64,000 bases of DNA from Afipia sp049747295 (GCF_049747295.1 NZ_JBMHJM010000001.1:3968001-4032000); one strand, 5' to 3'. Positions 17,329 through 26,758 are shown, counted from the stretch's first letter. Numbers and translations: made by a program. Notes: generated by a model not told the origin, from the sequence alone.

Positions 17329-17703
17329 ATGGCGAAAGAAGACCTCTCTTTTTTTCTGCTGTTCGTGGTGTGGTGGTTTGCAGCAACCGTCCAACTGCTG
17401 GTGCTATGGCCATCCAACCACATCGGCCAGTTTGACCTGCTCTTGGTGATCGGCCTCGCTATCTTTCCCGGTACACTCTTCGGCATACCGGTCGTGACCT
17501 ACTTCGCGTGTGCCTATCTTGTCTCAAAGCTGGTCAGCGGTGATGCGGGTGTCGCGATTTTTCTCGGGTTCGCTATCGCTGGCTGCCTGATGGTTGCGCA
17601 TTTTTGGGGGGCGACGGCTTACATCCCCACGGCGTCAGTCGCGATCATGGTCACTCTCATCAGGCTGATCCGATTCAGAGACGAAGCTGCCGGCGTGTGG
17701 TGA
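17329..17703 (+). CDS. hypothetical polytopic membrane protein
   Basis: A 124-residue protein with three or four hydrophobic helices (FFLLFVVWWFAATVQLLVLW, LLLVIGLAIFPGTLFGIPVV, VAIFLGFAIAGCLMVAHF, ASVAIMVTLIRLIRF) and short loops. The ribosome-binding site is weak. I do not recognise the family. It lies downstream of tRNA-Trp on the same strand and converges with the MOSC gene 15 bases away. Confidence 0.55.
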   Translation: MAKEDLSFFLLFVVWWFAATVQLLVLWPSNHIGQFDLLLVIGLAIFPGTLFGIPVVTYFACAYLVSKLVSGDAGVAIFLGFAIAGCLMVAHFWGATAYIPTASVAIMVTLIRLIRFRDEAAGVW

Positions 17704-17718
17704 GCGCGGCGGTTGATC

Positions 17719-18216
17719 CTAGGCAGCCCGCTCGATCGCATCGCCGATGCTGACTTCGCCGCTTTCGATGATGCGAGCGGTGATGCCGCCATGGCCGCGC
17801 ATGGCGTTGTAACCGCCCGGACCAAGAGCTTCTTCGATGAAACTGCACGGTGCGCATTCGCCGGATGTTTCCAGTACTGCGTTGCCGATCCGGAAACGCC
17901 GTTCTTTCAGCGCCATGAGATTGATGCCGCGGGTGACGAGATTGCGCCGCACCAGTTCAGGCGCGATCGCGCCGACGCCGAGGAAGGATGCAATCGCCGT
18001 CAGATCTTCCGCGGCGATCAGCGTCACCTGTCTCCCGCCGTTGCGTTGGGTCTTGTAGCGATCGCCTTCGATACCGCTTGCGGCGGTCAGCGTCGCCGAT
18101 GACGCAGTGATGACAGGCGCTCTGCGCGTGGGGCGCAATCCGATCCAGATCAGTTCGCCGGGCCGCATCGGGCCGGCCAGCAGGCGGCCGAGCGGAGAAG
18201 TAGGAGACAATGCCAT
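17719..18216 (-). CDS. MOSC-domain protein
   Basis: A 165-residue protein with MOSC family signatures: GIEGDRY, RRNLVTRGINL, a CAPC motif containing the conserved Cys, and RGHGGITARII. MOSC domains are found in molybdenum-cofactor sulfurases and in YiiM/YuaD-type proteins that handle N-hydroxylated purines or sulfur transfer. At this length it is a stand-alone MOSC protein. No molybdenum genes are nearby. Its partner is unknown. Confidence 0.87.
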   Translation of the reverse strand: MALSPTSPLGRLLAGPMRPGELIWIGLRPTRRAPVITASSATLTAASGIEGDRYKTQRNGGRQVTLIAAEDLTAIASFLGVGAIAPELVRRNLVTRGINLMALKERRFRIGNAVLETSGECAPCSFIEEALGPGGYNAMRGHGGITARIIESGEVSIGDAIERAA

Positions 18217-18259
18217 GATCGGCTTTTAGCACATGTGACGGTTCATTGCGGCGGACGGC

Positions 18260-18994
18260 CTACGTGCCATAGCGTTCCGCGAACGCCCGTATCCCCTTCG
18301 CGGATTCGGCGCCGTGGACAAGCAACATGCCGAGATGGTCGCCGGCCGTCGAGAGAAACCCCAGTCCCGTGGCCTCGGCAAGCGCCTTCCGCTGATGGTG
18401 AGCAGGATCATCCCGCCCTTCCCAGATCAAGACGGGGGCACCGGCGCCCACGACAGCGTCGCGCGCGCCATCCAGCTGGTTGAGCGCTTCGAAACACGCG
18501 CGCACGCCGGGCTCGCACGCCGGCGTGACCCATTCGACCAGCTCAGGCGCAGCGCGGCCGGCAAACTTCATGAAACCATCGAAGGTGACCGGTCCTCTGC
18601 TGGTTGGAGGAAGGCCGGTCACAAAATCCCAACCACCCAGAACTAGCGACGCCAAGCGTTCCGGATAATGCCTGGCCACCCCGACGGCGAGCCAAGCGCC
18701 CATCGAATGCCCAATCAAATGAGCGCGCTCGCAATCAAGGTCGTCGAGCACGGCGATGATGTCGCCGGCGCGTTGCGTCTGGTGATAGAGCGCCGCTTCG
18801 GAAGGTTTGTCGCTCTGTCCATGGCCGAGTGAGTCCACACAGGCGACGCGATATCGATCCGTCAGCGCCTCGACAATCCCGCCGCGTTTCCAGCTTTCGC
18901 CACTCATCAGAAGGCCGTGCTGAAGCACGATCAATGGTCCTTTGCCGTCGACAGTGTAATGAATTCGCTGCCCGCGATGATTGACGAACGGCAT
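18260..18994 (-). CDS. alpha/beta hydrolase
   Basis: A 244-residue alpha/beta-fold hydrolase. It has the oxyanion-hole region LQHGLLMSGESW, a DSLGHGQSD stretch, the nucleophile elbow GHSMG and, near the end, a GDHLGMLLVHG His region. The start at 18994 (MPFVNHRGQRIHYTV) follows GGGGGGCTCGA; the frame is open 32 codons further upstream but without family similarity and would overlap the protease gene. The substrate is unknown. It lies 73 bases downstream of the HtrA-like protease on the same strand. Confidence 0.85.
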   Translation of the reverse strand: MPFVNHRGQRIHYTVDGKGPLIVLQHGLLMSGESWKRGGIVEALTDRYRVACVDSLGHGQSDKPSEAALYHQTQRAGDIIAVLDDLDCERAHLIGHSMGAWLAVGVARHYPERLASLVLGGWDFVTGLPPTSRGPVTFDGFMKFAGRAAPELVEWVTPACEPGVRACFEALNQLDGARDAVVGAGAPVLIWEGRDDPAHHQRKALAEATGLGFLSTAGDHLGMLLVHGAESAKGIRAFAERYGT

Positions 18995-19067
18995 TCGAGC
19001 CCCCCATTGCCTTGACCGGCATGAGGTAGGGCACGAGACCGGCCATTGCAACGTTAACTGAAGCCCC

Positions 19068-20198
19068 CTAGTTCGCGATATCGACCACACCGACGGAGAC
19101 GCTGCGGCGTCGGCCGTCGCGCGTCACCACCAGATCGATCGTCGAGCCGACCTTGGTTTTCTCCAACTGGTCGGTGAGATCGGCGAGCCGCTGCACCGGC
19201 TTGCCTGCGGCTTCCACGATCACATCGCCGAGCGTACCGGCGCGCAGATCGACACCCTGCAGGCCCGCGCGCTCCGCCGGTGAATTCGGCACAACGCGCA
19301 CGATGACCACGCCTTCCGCGCCGAGTCGCGTGGTCGTGGCTTCGTTCGCGCTCACAATGCCGATGCCCGGCGTTGGCACGCGGCCTGACTTGATCAGTTC
19401 AGGTACGACGCGATTGACGATGTCGATGGGAATGGCGAAGCCGATGCCGGCGTTGGTGCCGGATGGCGACAGGATCGCCGTGGTGACGCCGATGATGCGG
19501 CCCGCGGAATCGAGCAAGGGTCCGCCGGAGTTGCCGGGATTGATTGCGGCATCGGTCTGGATCACGTCGGCGATTTCACGTCCGCCTGCGGTGGGCATCC
19601 GCCGCTTCAGCGCGCTGATGACGCCGGTGGTCAATGTCTGGTCGAGGCCGAACGGATTGCCGATCGCGAACACGGCCTGACCGACTTTGAGGTCTGCCGA
19701 AGAGCCGATCGCAATCGGCGGCGGCAGGGAGCGGCCGGAGATGCGCACCACAGCGAGATCGTAATTCGGCGCGCTGCCGACCACGCTCGCCGGTATCACG
19801 TCTCCCTTGGACGTGCGAACCATGACCTTGTCGCCCTGATGGGCCACATGGGCGTTGGTCACGATATTGCCCGCGTTGTCCCACACGAAGCCGGTGCCGC
19901 TGCCGACCTGTCCGGGCTCCTGATCGGATCCTTGTTCAGATTCTTGTGCGGATTCTTGGCCCTGTTCCAGGCCCTCGGAAAAACCGCCATTCCGCTGCAC
20001 CACGACCTGCACCACCGAGGGCGAGACGTGATCGAATACCGAGATGGCGGTTTGCTCGAAATCGGCCAGGGCGCCGCGCGGCGCGATCACCCGTGGCTCG
20101 GAGGCGGCCAGGAAGGCCTGCCGCAACCGGGGTTGTAACAATGCGACGACGCCAAGGAGAATGGCGACGATGATAAGGCCACGGAAGGGGATGCGCAT
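19068..20198 (-). CDS. HtrA/DegP-family serine protease with PDZ domain
   Basis: A 376-residue protease with an N-terminal membrane anchor (LIIVAILLGVVALLQP), a trypsin-like domain with His in TNAHVAHQ, Asp in NYDLAVVRI and Ser in NPGNSGGPLLD, and one C-terminal PDZ domain (GVVIVRVVPNSPAERAGLQG). One PDZ and an anchor make it DegS/HhoB-like rather than DegP. It would act at the periplasmic face in envelope quality control. The ATG at 20198 is chosen because the anchor begins there. It is divergent from htpG across 122 bases, so two quality-control genes share a control region. Confidence 0.92.
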   Translation of the reverse strand: MRIPFRGLIIVAILLGVVALLQPRLRQAFLAASEPRVIAPRGALADFEQTAISVFDHVSPSVVQVVVQRNGGFSEGLEQGQESAQESEQGSDQEPGQVGSGTGFVWDNAGNIVTNAHVAHQGDKVMVRTSKGDVIPASVVGSAPNYDLAVVRISGRSLPPPIAIGSSADLKVGQAVFAIGNPFGLDQTLTTGVISALKRRMPTAGGREIADVIQTDAAINPGNSGGPLLDSAGRIIGVTTAILSPSGTNAGIGFAIPIDIVNRVVPELIKSGRVPTPGIGIVSANEATTTRLGAEGVVIVRVVPNSPAERAGLQGVDLRAGTLGDVIVEAAGKPVQRLADLTDQLEKTKVGSTIDLVVTRDGRRRSVSVGVVDIAN

Positions 20199-20320
20199 CG
20201 GCCGATCGCTGTTGGTTTGTCCCCTCCTTAAGCCCACAAGAAGGATTGAGTTCCCTCGCCGGGATGTCACATATAAAACCGTCCCCCGCAGGACTGAGTT
20301 CAATAGCAATGAGAGTAGAG

Positions 20321-22228
20321 ATGACGGCCACCGAAAATCCCGCGTCCGAAACCCAACCCCAAACCCATGCCTTCGAGGCGGATGTCGCAAAGCTGCTGCA
20401 TCTGATGGTGCACTCGGTTTATTCGGACAAGGACATTTTCCTCCGCGAGCTGATCTCCAACGCGGCCGACGCCTGCGAAAAACTGCGCTATGAGGCGATC
20501 GCCAATCCCGCGCTGCTGGGTGACGACCCGCAGCCGCGCGTAACGTTAAGCATCGATCCCGAAGCGTGCCGCGTCACGGTGGAGGACAACGGCATCGGCA
20601 TGACGGCGCAGGAGATGGTGGAGGCGCTCGGCACCATCGCGCGTTCCGGCACCAAGGCGTTCATGGAGCGGATCGCGGCGAAAGCGAACGGTGAGGATTC
20701 GCAGCTGATCGGCCAGTTTGGCGTCGGCTTCTATTCGGTATTCATGGTGGCCGACAAGGTCGATGTCATCTCGCGCAAGGCCGGCGAGGCGGATGCCGCC
20801 GTGTGGTCGTCGGACGGCAAGGGCACGTACACCGTGACGTCGATCGATGCGGCGGAAGCGCCCGCGCGCGGCACCCGTGTCGTGCTGCATGTGATGGAAG
20901 ACGCGAAGACCTATACCGAGCCGCACACGCTGGAGCGCCTGATCAAGGCGCGCTCGGGCCATGTGCCGGTGCCGGTAACGCTGATCGACAAGCCCGATGC
21001 GGAGGCGCGTCAGGTGACCGATGGTGCTGCGCTCTGGACCAAGCCGAAGAGCGAGGTGAGCAAGGAGGATTACACGGACTTCTACCGCACGGTGGCGGGA
21101 CAGTTCGATGAGCCTGCGCTCACCATTCACTACCGCGCCGAAGGGCGTCATGATTACTCCGTGCTGCTGTTCGTGCCGGAGACGCGGCCGTTCGATCTGT
21201 TCGATGCCGACCGCCATGGCCGCATGCGGCTTTATGTGCGGCGCGTGTTCATCACCGATGACGCCGAGATTGTGCCGCGCTACCTGCGGTTCGTGCGCGG
21301 TCTGGTGGATTCATCGGACCTGCCGCTCAACGTGTCGCGTGAGCTCATTCAGGAAAGCCCGATCCTGACCGCGATCAAGAAGGGCGTGACCAACCGCGTG
21401 ATGAGCGAACTGGAGAAGCTCGCGAGCGCCGATCAGGCCGCTTACGAGAAAATCTGGGACACCTTCGGCATTACTATCAAGGAAGGCCTGTATGAGGACT
21501 TCGAGAATCGTGAGCGGCTGCTCGGCCTGTTCCGCGGCTACTCGACAGCCTCCACCGACAAGTGGCGCTCGCTGAAGGATTACGAAGCGGATCTCAAGCC
21601 AAACCAGACCGCGATCTATTACATCGTCGGCAACGACATGGAGCGCCTCAAGACCTCGCCGCAACTCGAAGGTTTCCGCGCCCGCGGCATCGAGGTGCTG
21701 CTGTTGCCGGATCACGTCGACAGCTTCTGGGTGACCAGCGGCATCGACTATCAAGGCAAGCCGTTCAAATCGGTCACGCAAGGCGCCGCCGATCTCAAGC
21801 TCATTCCACTGCTGGAAGGCAAGAGCGAACCGTCCGCCGATGTCGACGCCAAGGTGGCGTCGTTCCTGGTGTTCGCGAAGAGCGTGCTGGGGGATGACGT
21901 TTCTGAAGTCCGCGCCTCCGAGCGGCTGACCGACAGCGCGGTCTGTATCGTCGCGCCGGAGACCGGCATGGATCGTCAGCTCGAAAAGCTGCTGGCAAGC
22001 GCCGGCCGCCCGGTGCCGGCGTCAAAACCGGTGCTCGAGGTCAATCCCTCGCATGAGCTGATCCGTAAGGTCGCGGACCTCGGTGATACGGAAATCTCCT
22101 TCCGCGAGGATGTCGCGCATCTGCTGCTGGACGAAGCGCTGGTGGCGGACGGCGACCGGCCGCGCGATCCAAAGGCGTTCTCGGCGCGTCTCGGCCGGCT
22201 CATCGAGCGCGGCGCTTTAGCCAAGTAA
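20321..22228 (+). CDS. htpG: molecular chaperone HtpG (Hsp90)
   Basis: A 635-residue Hsp90, the usual bacterial length. The GHKL ATPase motifs are intact: ELISNAADACEKLRYEA, DNGIGMT, GTIARSGT and IGQFGVGFYSVFMVADKV. The middle-domain catalytic Arg region is in LPLNVSRELIQ. The start at 20321 follows GAGAGTAGAG; ATGs at 20309 and 20246 are in frame but poorly placed. A TATAAA at 20272-20277 may be the -10 of its promoter. A GC-rich hairpin follows the stop. Confidence 0.96.
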   Translation: MTATENPASETQPQTHAFEADVAKLLHLMVHSVYSDKDIFLRELISNAADACEKLRYEAIANPALLGDDPQPRVTLSIDPEACRVTVEDNGIGMTAQEMVEALGTIARSGTKAFMERIAAKANGEDSQLIGQFGVGFYSVFMVADKVDVISRKAGEADAAVWSSDGKGTYTVTSIDAAEAPARGTRVVLHVMEDAKTYTEPHTLERLIKARSGHVPVPVTLIDKPDAEARQVTDGAALWTKPKSEVSKEDYTDFYRTVAGQFDEPALTIHYRAEGRHDYSVLLFVPETRPFDLFDADRHGRMRLYVRRVFITDDAEIVPRYLRFVRGLVDSSDLPLNVSRELIQESPILTAIKKGVTNRVMSELEKLASADQAAYEKIWDTFGITIKEGLYEDFENRERLLGLFRGYSTASTDKWRSLKDYEADLKPNQTAIYYIVGNDMERLKTSPQLEGFRARGIEVLLLPDHVDSFWVTSGIDYQGKPFKSVTQGAADLKLIPLLEGKSEPSADVDAKVASFLVFAKSVLGDDVSEVRASERLTDSAVCIVAPETGMDRQLEKLLASAGRPVPASKPVLEVNPSHELIRKVADLGDTEISFREDVAHLLLDEALVADGDRPRDPKAFSARLGRLIERGALAK

Positions 22229-22235
22229 AATCAAC

Positions 22236-22261
22236 GGCGCGGGGCGACATCGCCTCGCGCC
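22236..22261. terminator. GC-rich hairpin after htpG
   Basis: Arms GGCGCGGGGCG and CGCCTCGCGCC (one mismatch) enclose a 4-base loop, 7 bases after the htpG stop. There is no clear T-run, so it may be a weak terminator or an mRNA-stabilising end. Confidence 0.5.
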
Positions 22262-22295
22262 GCTCTATCATCCCGCGCAGTCTTCGGAGACCTCC

Positions 22296-23231
22296 ATGAA
22301 AATCGGAATTATCGGCACAGGCAATGTCGGCTGCGCATGCGCCATGGCGGCGGCCCTCCGCGGCAGTGCGCGGCAGATCGTGCTGGTGAACCGCACGCGG
22401 AAAACTGCGGAAGCGGTGGCGACCGACATCCGCTACGGCATGCCGCTGTCGAGCAAGGCCGAGATCGTCGACGGTGATTATGCTGACCTGGCGGGCGCGG
22501 GCGTGGTGCTGATCACGTCCGGGGTCAACGAGAAGACCGGCGGCGCCACCGACCGCAGCGATCCGCAGGGCCGGCTGCGGCTGCTTGACAAGAATGCGCA
22601 GATCTATCGCGACATCGTGCCGAAGATCGCGGTCGCAGCGCCGGATGCCGTGCTGGTCGCGGTCACCGATCCGCCAGACCCGCTGGCGGATATCGGACGT
22701 GAGGCGAGCCCTCACACCACGGTGCTGAGCACAGGGACCTATCTCGACAGCCAACGCTTCCGCGTTCATCTCGGCAAGCACTTTGGTGTCGATCCCGCGC
22801 ATGTGGAGGCGCAGGTGATCGGCGATCACGGCACCGCGCAGGTGTTTCTGTGGTCGTCGGCGCGTGTCGGCGGCGTGCCGATCGCGCGACTGTTGAAGAC
22901 GCGCGGTGAGGATTTCAAGGTGCTGCGCGAAAAGGTGGAGAAGGAAGTCCGCTACGCCAACATCACCATCATCGAAGGCCACGACGCCAGCCAGTATGGC
23001 ATCGGCATCGTCTCGGTGCGCATCGCCGAAATGATCCTCAACGACGAGCGCGCCGTGATCCCGATCGGCAGCTTCCAAAAGAAATTCGGCGTCACGCTGT
23101 CGCTGCCCAGCGTGGTCGGCCGCAAGGGCGTGCTTGAGGTGTTTGAACCTGAACTCTCAGATGAAGAGCAGGCGGGCCTTGCGAAGAGTGCGAAGCTTCT
23201 GAAGGAAGCGCTGGAGCGGATTGGGGGATAA
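22296..23231 (+). CDS. lactate/malate dehydrogenase-family NAD-dependent dehydrogenase
   Basis: A 311-residue protein with the dinucleotide motif GTGNVG near the start, the substrate-binding LDSQRFR and the catalytic His in IGDHGTA. The active-site loop (EKTGGATDRSDPQGRLRLL) differs from the compact loop of standard LDH or MDH, so substrate preference (lactate, malate or another 2-hydroxy acid) cannot be assigned. GGAGACCTCC precedes the ATG. A hypothetical gene starts 8 bases after its stop. Confidence 0.88.
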   Translation: MKIGIIGTGNVGCACAMAAALRGSARQIVLVNRTRKTAEAVATDIRYGMPLSSKAEIVDGDYADLAGAGVVLITSGVNEKTGGATDRSDPQGRLRLLDKNAQIYRDIVPKIAVAAPDAVLVAVTDPPDPLADIGREASPHTTVLSTGTYLDSQRFRVHLGKHFGVDPAHVEAQVIGDHGTAQVFLWSSARVGGVPIARLLKTRGEDFKVLREKVEKEVRYANITIIEGHDASQYGIGIVSVRIAEMILNDERAVIPIGSFQKKFGVTLSLPSVVGRKGVLEVFEPELSDEEQAGLAKSAKLLKEALERIGG

Positions 23232-23239
23232 CCTCGATC

Positions 23240-23665
23240 ATGAAGCATTCGGAACTTCGTGCAATTGCGCACAATTTCGCAGACTCGCTGGCCAGCGGGC
23301 TGCACATCGACTATGGGGGCCGCTCCGATATATTCGGTGAGATTAGCCAGTCTCCCGAAAAATATATCGTCGTTGATTTCCTCACGGGGGATGTTGAGGG
23401 CTGCCAACCGTCCCAGGTGCTTCGCGGCGCCATCGCGTATTATAAGAAGACACTTCCAGAATTTTTCGAAAAGAACCATGCTTCCGTTTCGGATGTCCGT
23501 GAGCTTAAGGTTCGCTACTATTTCGTTCTTATAGAGAAGCGTTTCCTTGTCACTTTCACAGACGCGCGCGGGCGTCAGTCTATAACCGAGTATGGCGGGT
23601 GGGGTGGAAAGCGCGTGAAGGTTCTCGATTGGCTCGGACGTCTTCGGCCGAAGATCGGCATGTGA
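23240..23665 (+). CDS. hypothetical soluble protein
   Basis: A 141-residue protein I do not recognise. It has no signal peptide or membrane helix. The middle (VRYYFVLIEKRFLVTFTDARGRQSITEYGGWG) is beta-rich. Spacing of 8 bases after the dehydrogenase suggests co-transcription, but its base composition is less GC-rich than that gene, which may indicate separate origin. Confidence 0.6.
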   Translation: MKHSELRAIAHNFADSLASGLHIDYGGRSDIFGEISQSPEKYIVVDFLTGDVEGCQPSQVLRGAIAYYKKTLPEFFEKNHASVSDVRELKVRYYFVLIEKRFLVTFTDARGRQSITEYGGWGGKRVKVLDWLGRLRPKIGM

Positions 23666-23680
23666 GGCAACGGCTCCACC

Positions 23681-24028
23681 TCACATCAGCTTCAACACCA
23701 ACTGGCGCTCATATCCTGCGTGCCGGGCAACGAAATCGTCGATGGATGAGGTGAGATCCTCGGCCGCGAGGTCCGCGCGGCGGCGGATTTCCTGCGCGAC
23801 GTCTCGCGAAACATCATCCGCCCATTTCTCGACGGTGTTGAAGGCAACGATGCGTACGGGGTTGTTGTATTGCCCCGACATCAGGTCGGTGATCACCGTT
23901 TCGAGGTCGGTGTGCTCGACGTCGGCCTCGCGATAGACGGTACCGGATTGGCCGAAGTCATCCACCACGAGATAGACGTTTTGCTCGCCGCCGCTCGGCA
24001 CGATCGATGGGGTCCACCTGTTACGCAT
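23681..24028 (-). CDS. conserved hypothetical small protein
   Basis: A 115-residue soluble protein. The N-terminal half is beta-strand rich (VYLVVDDFGQSGTVYREAD) and the C-terminal half is helical and charged (DVAQEIRRRADLAAEDLTSSIDDFVARH). I recall similar proteins in Bradyrhizobium but no named domain. GGCGGGC precedes the ATG. It converges with the hypothetical gene at 23240-23665, leaving 15 bases between them. Confidence 0.65.
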   Translation of the reverse strand: MRNRWTPSIVPSGGEQNVYLVVDDFGQSGTVYREADVEHTDLETVITDLMSGQYNNPVRIVAFNTVEKWADDVSRDVAQEIRRRADLAAEDLTSSIDDFVARHAGYERQLVLKLM

Positions 24029-24224
24029 GATACTGCCCGCCTGTCAGGACGCAAACAAAACAACGGAAGACAAGTGCGGAACCGCGAGTTGGTTCCGGCC
24101 GCGATGTCTTTTAGCCGCCGGGAGGGCTGCGACGGCCGGCCTGCGTCTGGGAGTATTCGATACAGCGCGTTGGCAAGCTGATCCCTTGCCAACGTCTTCT
24201 ATGACTATCCTGATCCGATCAACC

Positions 24225-25523
24225 CTACGGCACAGTGGCCGGCGGGCGCGGCGCCGGGGATGAATCAGCATAGCCGGACGGGTCTGAATAATAGGTCCGC
24301 GGCGGGGCGTAACTCGGCGGCGGAGATGCCGGCGGTTGCGAATAAACCGGTGGTGGTGGTGCAAGCGAGTGCGGCTGTGTTGCAGCTTCCTGCGATGACA
24401 CCGGATAAGGCCGCGCCGGTGGCTGATACTGGGAGACCGGCCGCGGTGTCGTTGATGAGTGCACCGGCGGAGGCGCAGCAGGGCGCTGCGCCTGCGCTGT
24501 TGGTGCGGGCTTTGGCGCCGTCGTTGCGCGGCGCGCGGTGTTGCGTTCATTGAGCTTGGCGATGTCGCGCGACATCTGCTCATTATTGGTCTTCAGCTCC
24601 GCCATCGCTTTCTGCAGCGACGCGACTTCGCGCGTCAGCGCCTGAACCGATTGCGTAAGCTGCGTGACTTCGGCGGATGGCGCGGCCGGAGCTGTCGCCG
24701 TCGTGTCGGTTGCGGCCGGAGCAGCGGGCGCAGGCTGCGGCGCTGCAGCCTGCTGCGGCGCGGGCTGTTGAGGCGCGGCCTGTTGGTCTGCCGCTGCTGC
24801 CTGCTGCTGAGATGAATCTGCCGGCGGTGTGTCAGCCGCTTGTGCCGTGTCCTGCGGCGCCTGCGCTGATGCGTCTGCGGTCTCAGCGGAAGTGGCGCTT
24901 GCCGTCGCTGCGCCTGCGGTCTGCGCGGTGTCCTGATGTTTCAGATGCAGCCATGACACCAGCGGTAGGTTCGGCGTTAGCCCTTTGGCGAGTTGCCTGG
25001 CATCATCGCCGAAGTTCTGCCAGCCGACGGTCGCGATCGCTCCGCCGACCACAATGACGAAACCCGTCAAAGCGCGTTTCATCGCCTTGGCAAAAGCAGA
25101 CGGTTCAGTGTCGAGCCGGATCGAAGGCTGGTGCTCCACCGGGCCGAGATCCGGGCCAAGGTCATTGGCCGGTGACGGAAACTCCGCCGAAGGAAAGATT
25201 GAATCTGTGCGCGCTGTCAGGCGTTCGGCATCCACGCGCGGCGCCAGTCGCTCGGTATCCACCCGTGATATCAGCCGCTCGGCATCGACGCGCGGCACGA
25301 TGCGTTCGGCTGTCACCGTGATGCGTTCGGCTGTGAAATCGGGTGTTGAAAAGCTTGAAGCGCTGAAGCGCGGCTCCATGCGCAGCGATGAATCGCGGGC
25401 AGGGCGCGCGTCGGGCGCGGGGCAGGATTCTTCGGCGGCTGGGGCGACTGCAACAGCAGCTTGATCGGACGATTCAATCTGATCGTCCGGCTTCACGCGT
25501 TTCAGGTTCAACGTGGGCAGCAT
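24225..25523 (-). CDS. membrane-anchored Pro/Ala/Gln-rich protein with coiled coil and short tandem repeats
   Basis: A 432-residue protein. Residues about 64-107 contain tandem 9-residue repeats of the form RVDxERLxx (AERIVPRVD, AERLISRVD, TERLAPRVD, AERLTARTD). A single membrane helix lies at about 152-168 (GFVIVVGGAIATVGW), then a long Ala/Pro/Gln region, a coiled coil (EVTQLTQSVQALTREVASLQKAM) and a Pro-rich tail. The layout suggests an inner-membrane protein with a flexible periplasmic arm. GGAG precedes the ATG. The function is unknown; high-GC low-complexity sequence makes homology searches unreliable here. Confidence 0.75.
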   Translation of the reverse strand: MLPTLNLKRVKPDDQIESSDQAAVAVAPAAEESCPAPDARPARDSSLRMEPRFSASSFSTPDFTAERITVTAERIVPRVDAERLISRVDTERLAPRVDAERLTARTDSIFPSAEFPSPANDLGPDLGPVEHQPSIRLDTEPSAFAKAMKRALTGFVIVVGGAIATVGWQNFGDDARQLAKGLTPNLPLVSWLHLKHQDTAQTAGAATASATSAETADASAQAPQDTAQAADTPPADSSQQQAAAADQQAAPQQPAPQQAAAPQPAPAAPAATDTTATAPAAPSAEVTQLTQSVQALTREVASLQKAMAELKTNNEQMSRDIAKLNERNTARRATTAPKPAPTAQAQRPAAPPPVHSSTTPRPVSQYQPPARPYPVSSQEAATQPHSLAPPPPVYSQPPASPPPSYAPPRTYYSDPSGYADSSPAPRPPATVP

Positions 25524-25684
25524 GACGCTCCGTCTCCGGTCCCGAGTTCAGCCCTTTACCCCAACACTCCTAGTCGTCATGCGGGTTTGACCAAAGCAAG
25601 GCGAGAGCATGAAAAGCGGTGGAGGGATTGTGGCGGAACCCTGCAAAATGCACCGTTTGCTGCGTTGCGCCGTGAGCCTACGCC

Positions 25685-26665
25685 TTAGAGCGCGTCGCTC
25701 ACCGGCAACGCCGCGCTCGTTGTGCTTGCCAAAGAAGCACTGGCGCGCGACGTCGTGCGATAGCGCTTCGGGGCAAAGCCCTTCGCGCGTTTAAAGGCGT
25801 TGCTGAACGCGCTTTCCGATGTGTAGCCGAGTGCGAAGGCAATGGCTGAGACCGGCTTCTCACCGTCGCGGAGATCGCGCTCCGCCAGATGCATCCGCCA
25901 TGCGAGCAGATAGGCGAGAGGTGCTGTGCCAACGAGCGTCTTGAAGCGCAGCGCGAATGTGGTGCGCGACATGCCGGCGGCTTTCGCCAGTTCTTCGAGC
26001 GTCCATGCGCGCGAGGGCTCGCCGTGCATCAGTCGCAACGCCACCGCAATGCGCTCATCGGCAAGGCCCTTTAGCCAACCGCCCGTCACCGGACCCGCGG
26101 TTTCAAGGTGCGCGCGCAGCGCCTGCACGAACATCAATTGCGCAAGCTGTGTCGTCACCAGCAGTCCGCCGGGATGATCTTCGCTCATCTCGCGCACCAG
26201 CTGTTTCACCAGCCATTGCAGCACTGCGGCCTCGTTTGAGGTGTGACGCACGTGAACCATCGGCGGCAGCACGTCGAGCAGCAGCGCTTGCCGTAACGGA
26301 TCAAGCGCGACGTGCCCGCCCAGGATCACGGTGTCATGAGGAGCGCCGATCCGCGCGATGCCTTTGATGCTGTCGGCGAAGATCGTGGTCGCTTCCTCTG
26401 GCTTCAGCGAAGGATCGGTGGCCACCACGAAAGGACGTTTGCCGTCGACAATGATCACGTCTCCCGCATGGAGATGGGTCGGCGGCCGATCCTCGAACAG
26501 CATCAGGCAACTGCCTTCCGCCACTGCCATGACCTTGATGACCTCCGGTGCCCTGAAGCGCAGTGACCAGGCGCCGCCGGCCATTAGGCCTCCGGACATC
26601 AGGCAGCGGGCGCCCAGCAGATCGAGGATTTCGGACATCGGATCAGAGGCGGGGGTGAGATTCAT
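25685..26665 (-). CDS. AraC-family transcriptional regulator (cupin-type N-terminus)
   Basis: About 326 residues. The N-terminal part is a cupin-like sensor (MAVAEGSCLMLFEDRPPTHLHAGDVIIVDG) of the kind joined to AraC regulators, and the C-terminal part is a double helix-turn-helix (WTLEELAKAAGMSRTTFALRFK, then SAIAFALGYTSESAFSNAFKRAKGFAPKRYR). The start is uncertain between 26665, 26638 and 26704. It is divergent from the SDR gene at 26759, the likely target, with two inverted repeats in the shared gap. Confidence 0.88.
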   Translation of the reverse strand: MNLTPASDPMSEILDLLGARCLMSGGLMAGGAWSLRFRAPEVIKVMAVAEGSCLMLFEDRPPTHLHAGDVIIVDGKRPFVVATDPSLKPEEATTIFADSIKGIARIGAPHDTVILGGHVALDPLRQALLLDVLPPMVHVRHTSNEAAVLQWLVKQLVREMSEDHPGGLLVTTQLAQLMFVQALRAHLETAGPVTGGWLKGLADERIAVALRLMHGEPSRAWTLEELAKAAGMSRTTFALRFKTLVGTAPLAYLLAWRMHLAERDLRDGEKPVSAIAFALGYTSESAFSNAFKRAKGFAPKRYRTTSRASASLASTTSAALPVSDAL

Positions 26666-26708
26666 GCCCGTACGATCGCGCAAGAAATCGGGATTTACAA
26701 GCATTCAG

Positions 26709-26727
26709 AATCCCGAAAGCAGGGATT
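26709..26727. promoter_or_regulatory. inverted repeat between the AraC regulator and SDR genes
   Basis: AATCCC-N7-GGGATT lies in the 93-base divergent gap and is a candidate operator or part of the AraC-gene leader. Confidence 0.35.
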
Positions 26728-26731
26728 ATCA

Positions 26732-26754
26732 GGTCTCCGACATCATCGGAGACC
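26732..26754. promoter_or_regulatory. 9-base perfect inverted repeat covering the SDR ribosome-binding site
   Basis: GGTCTCCGA-N5-TCGGAGACC ends 4 bases before the SDR ATG and includes its GGAG ribosome-binding site. As DNA it could be an operator; as RNA the hairpin would hide the ribosome-binding site. Confidence 0.55.
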
Positions 26755-26758
26755 CACC

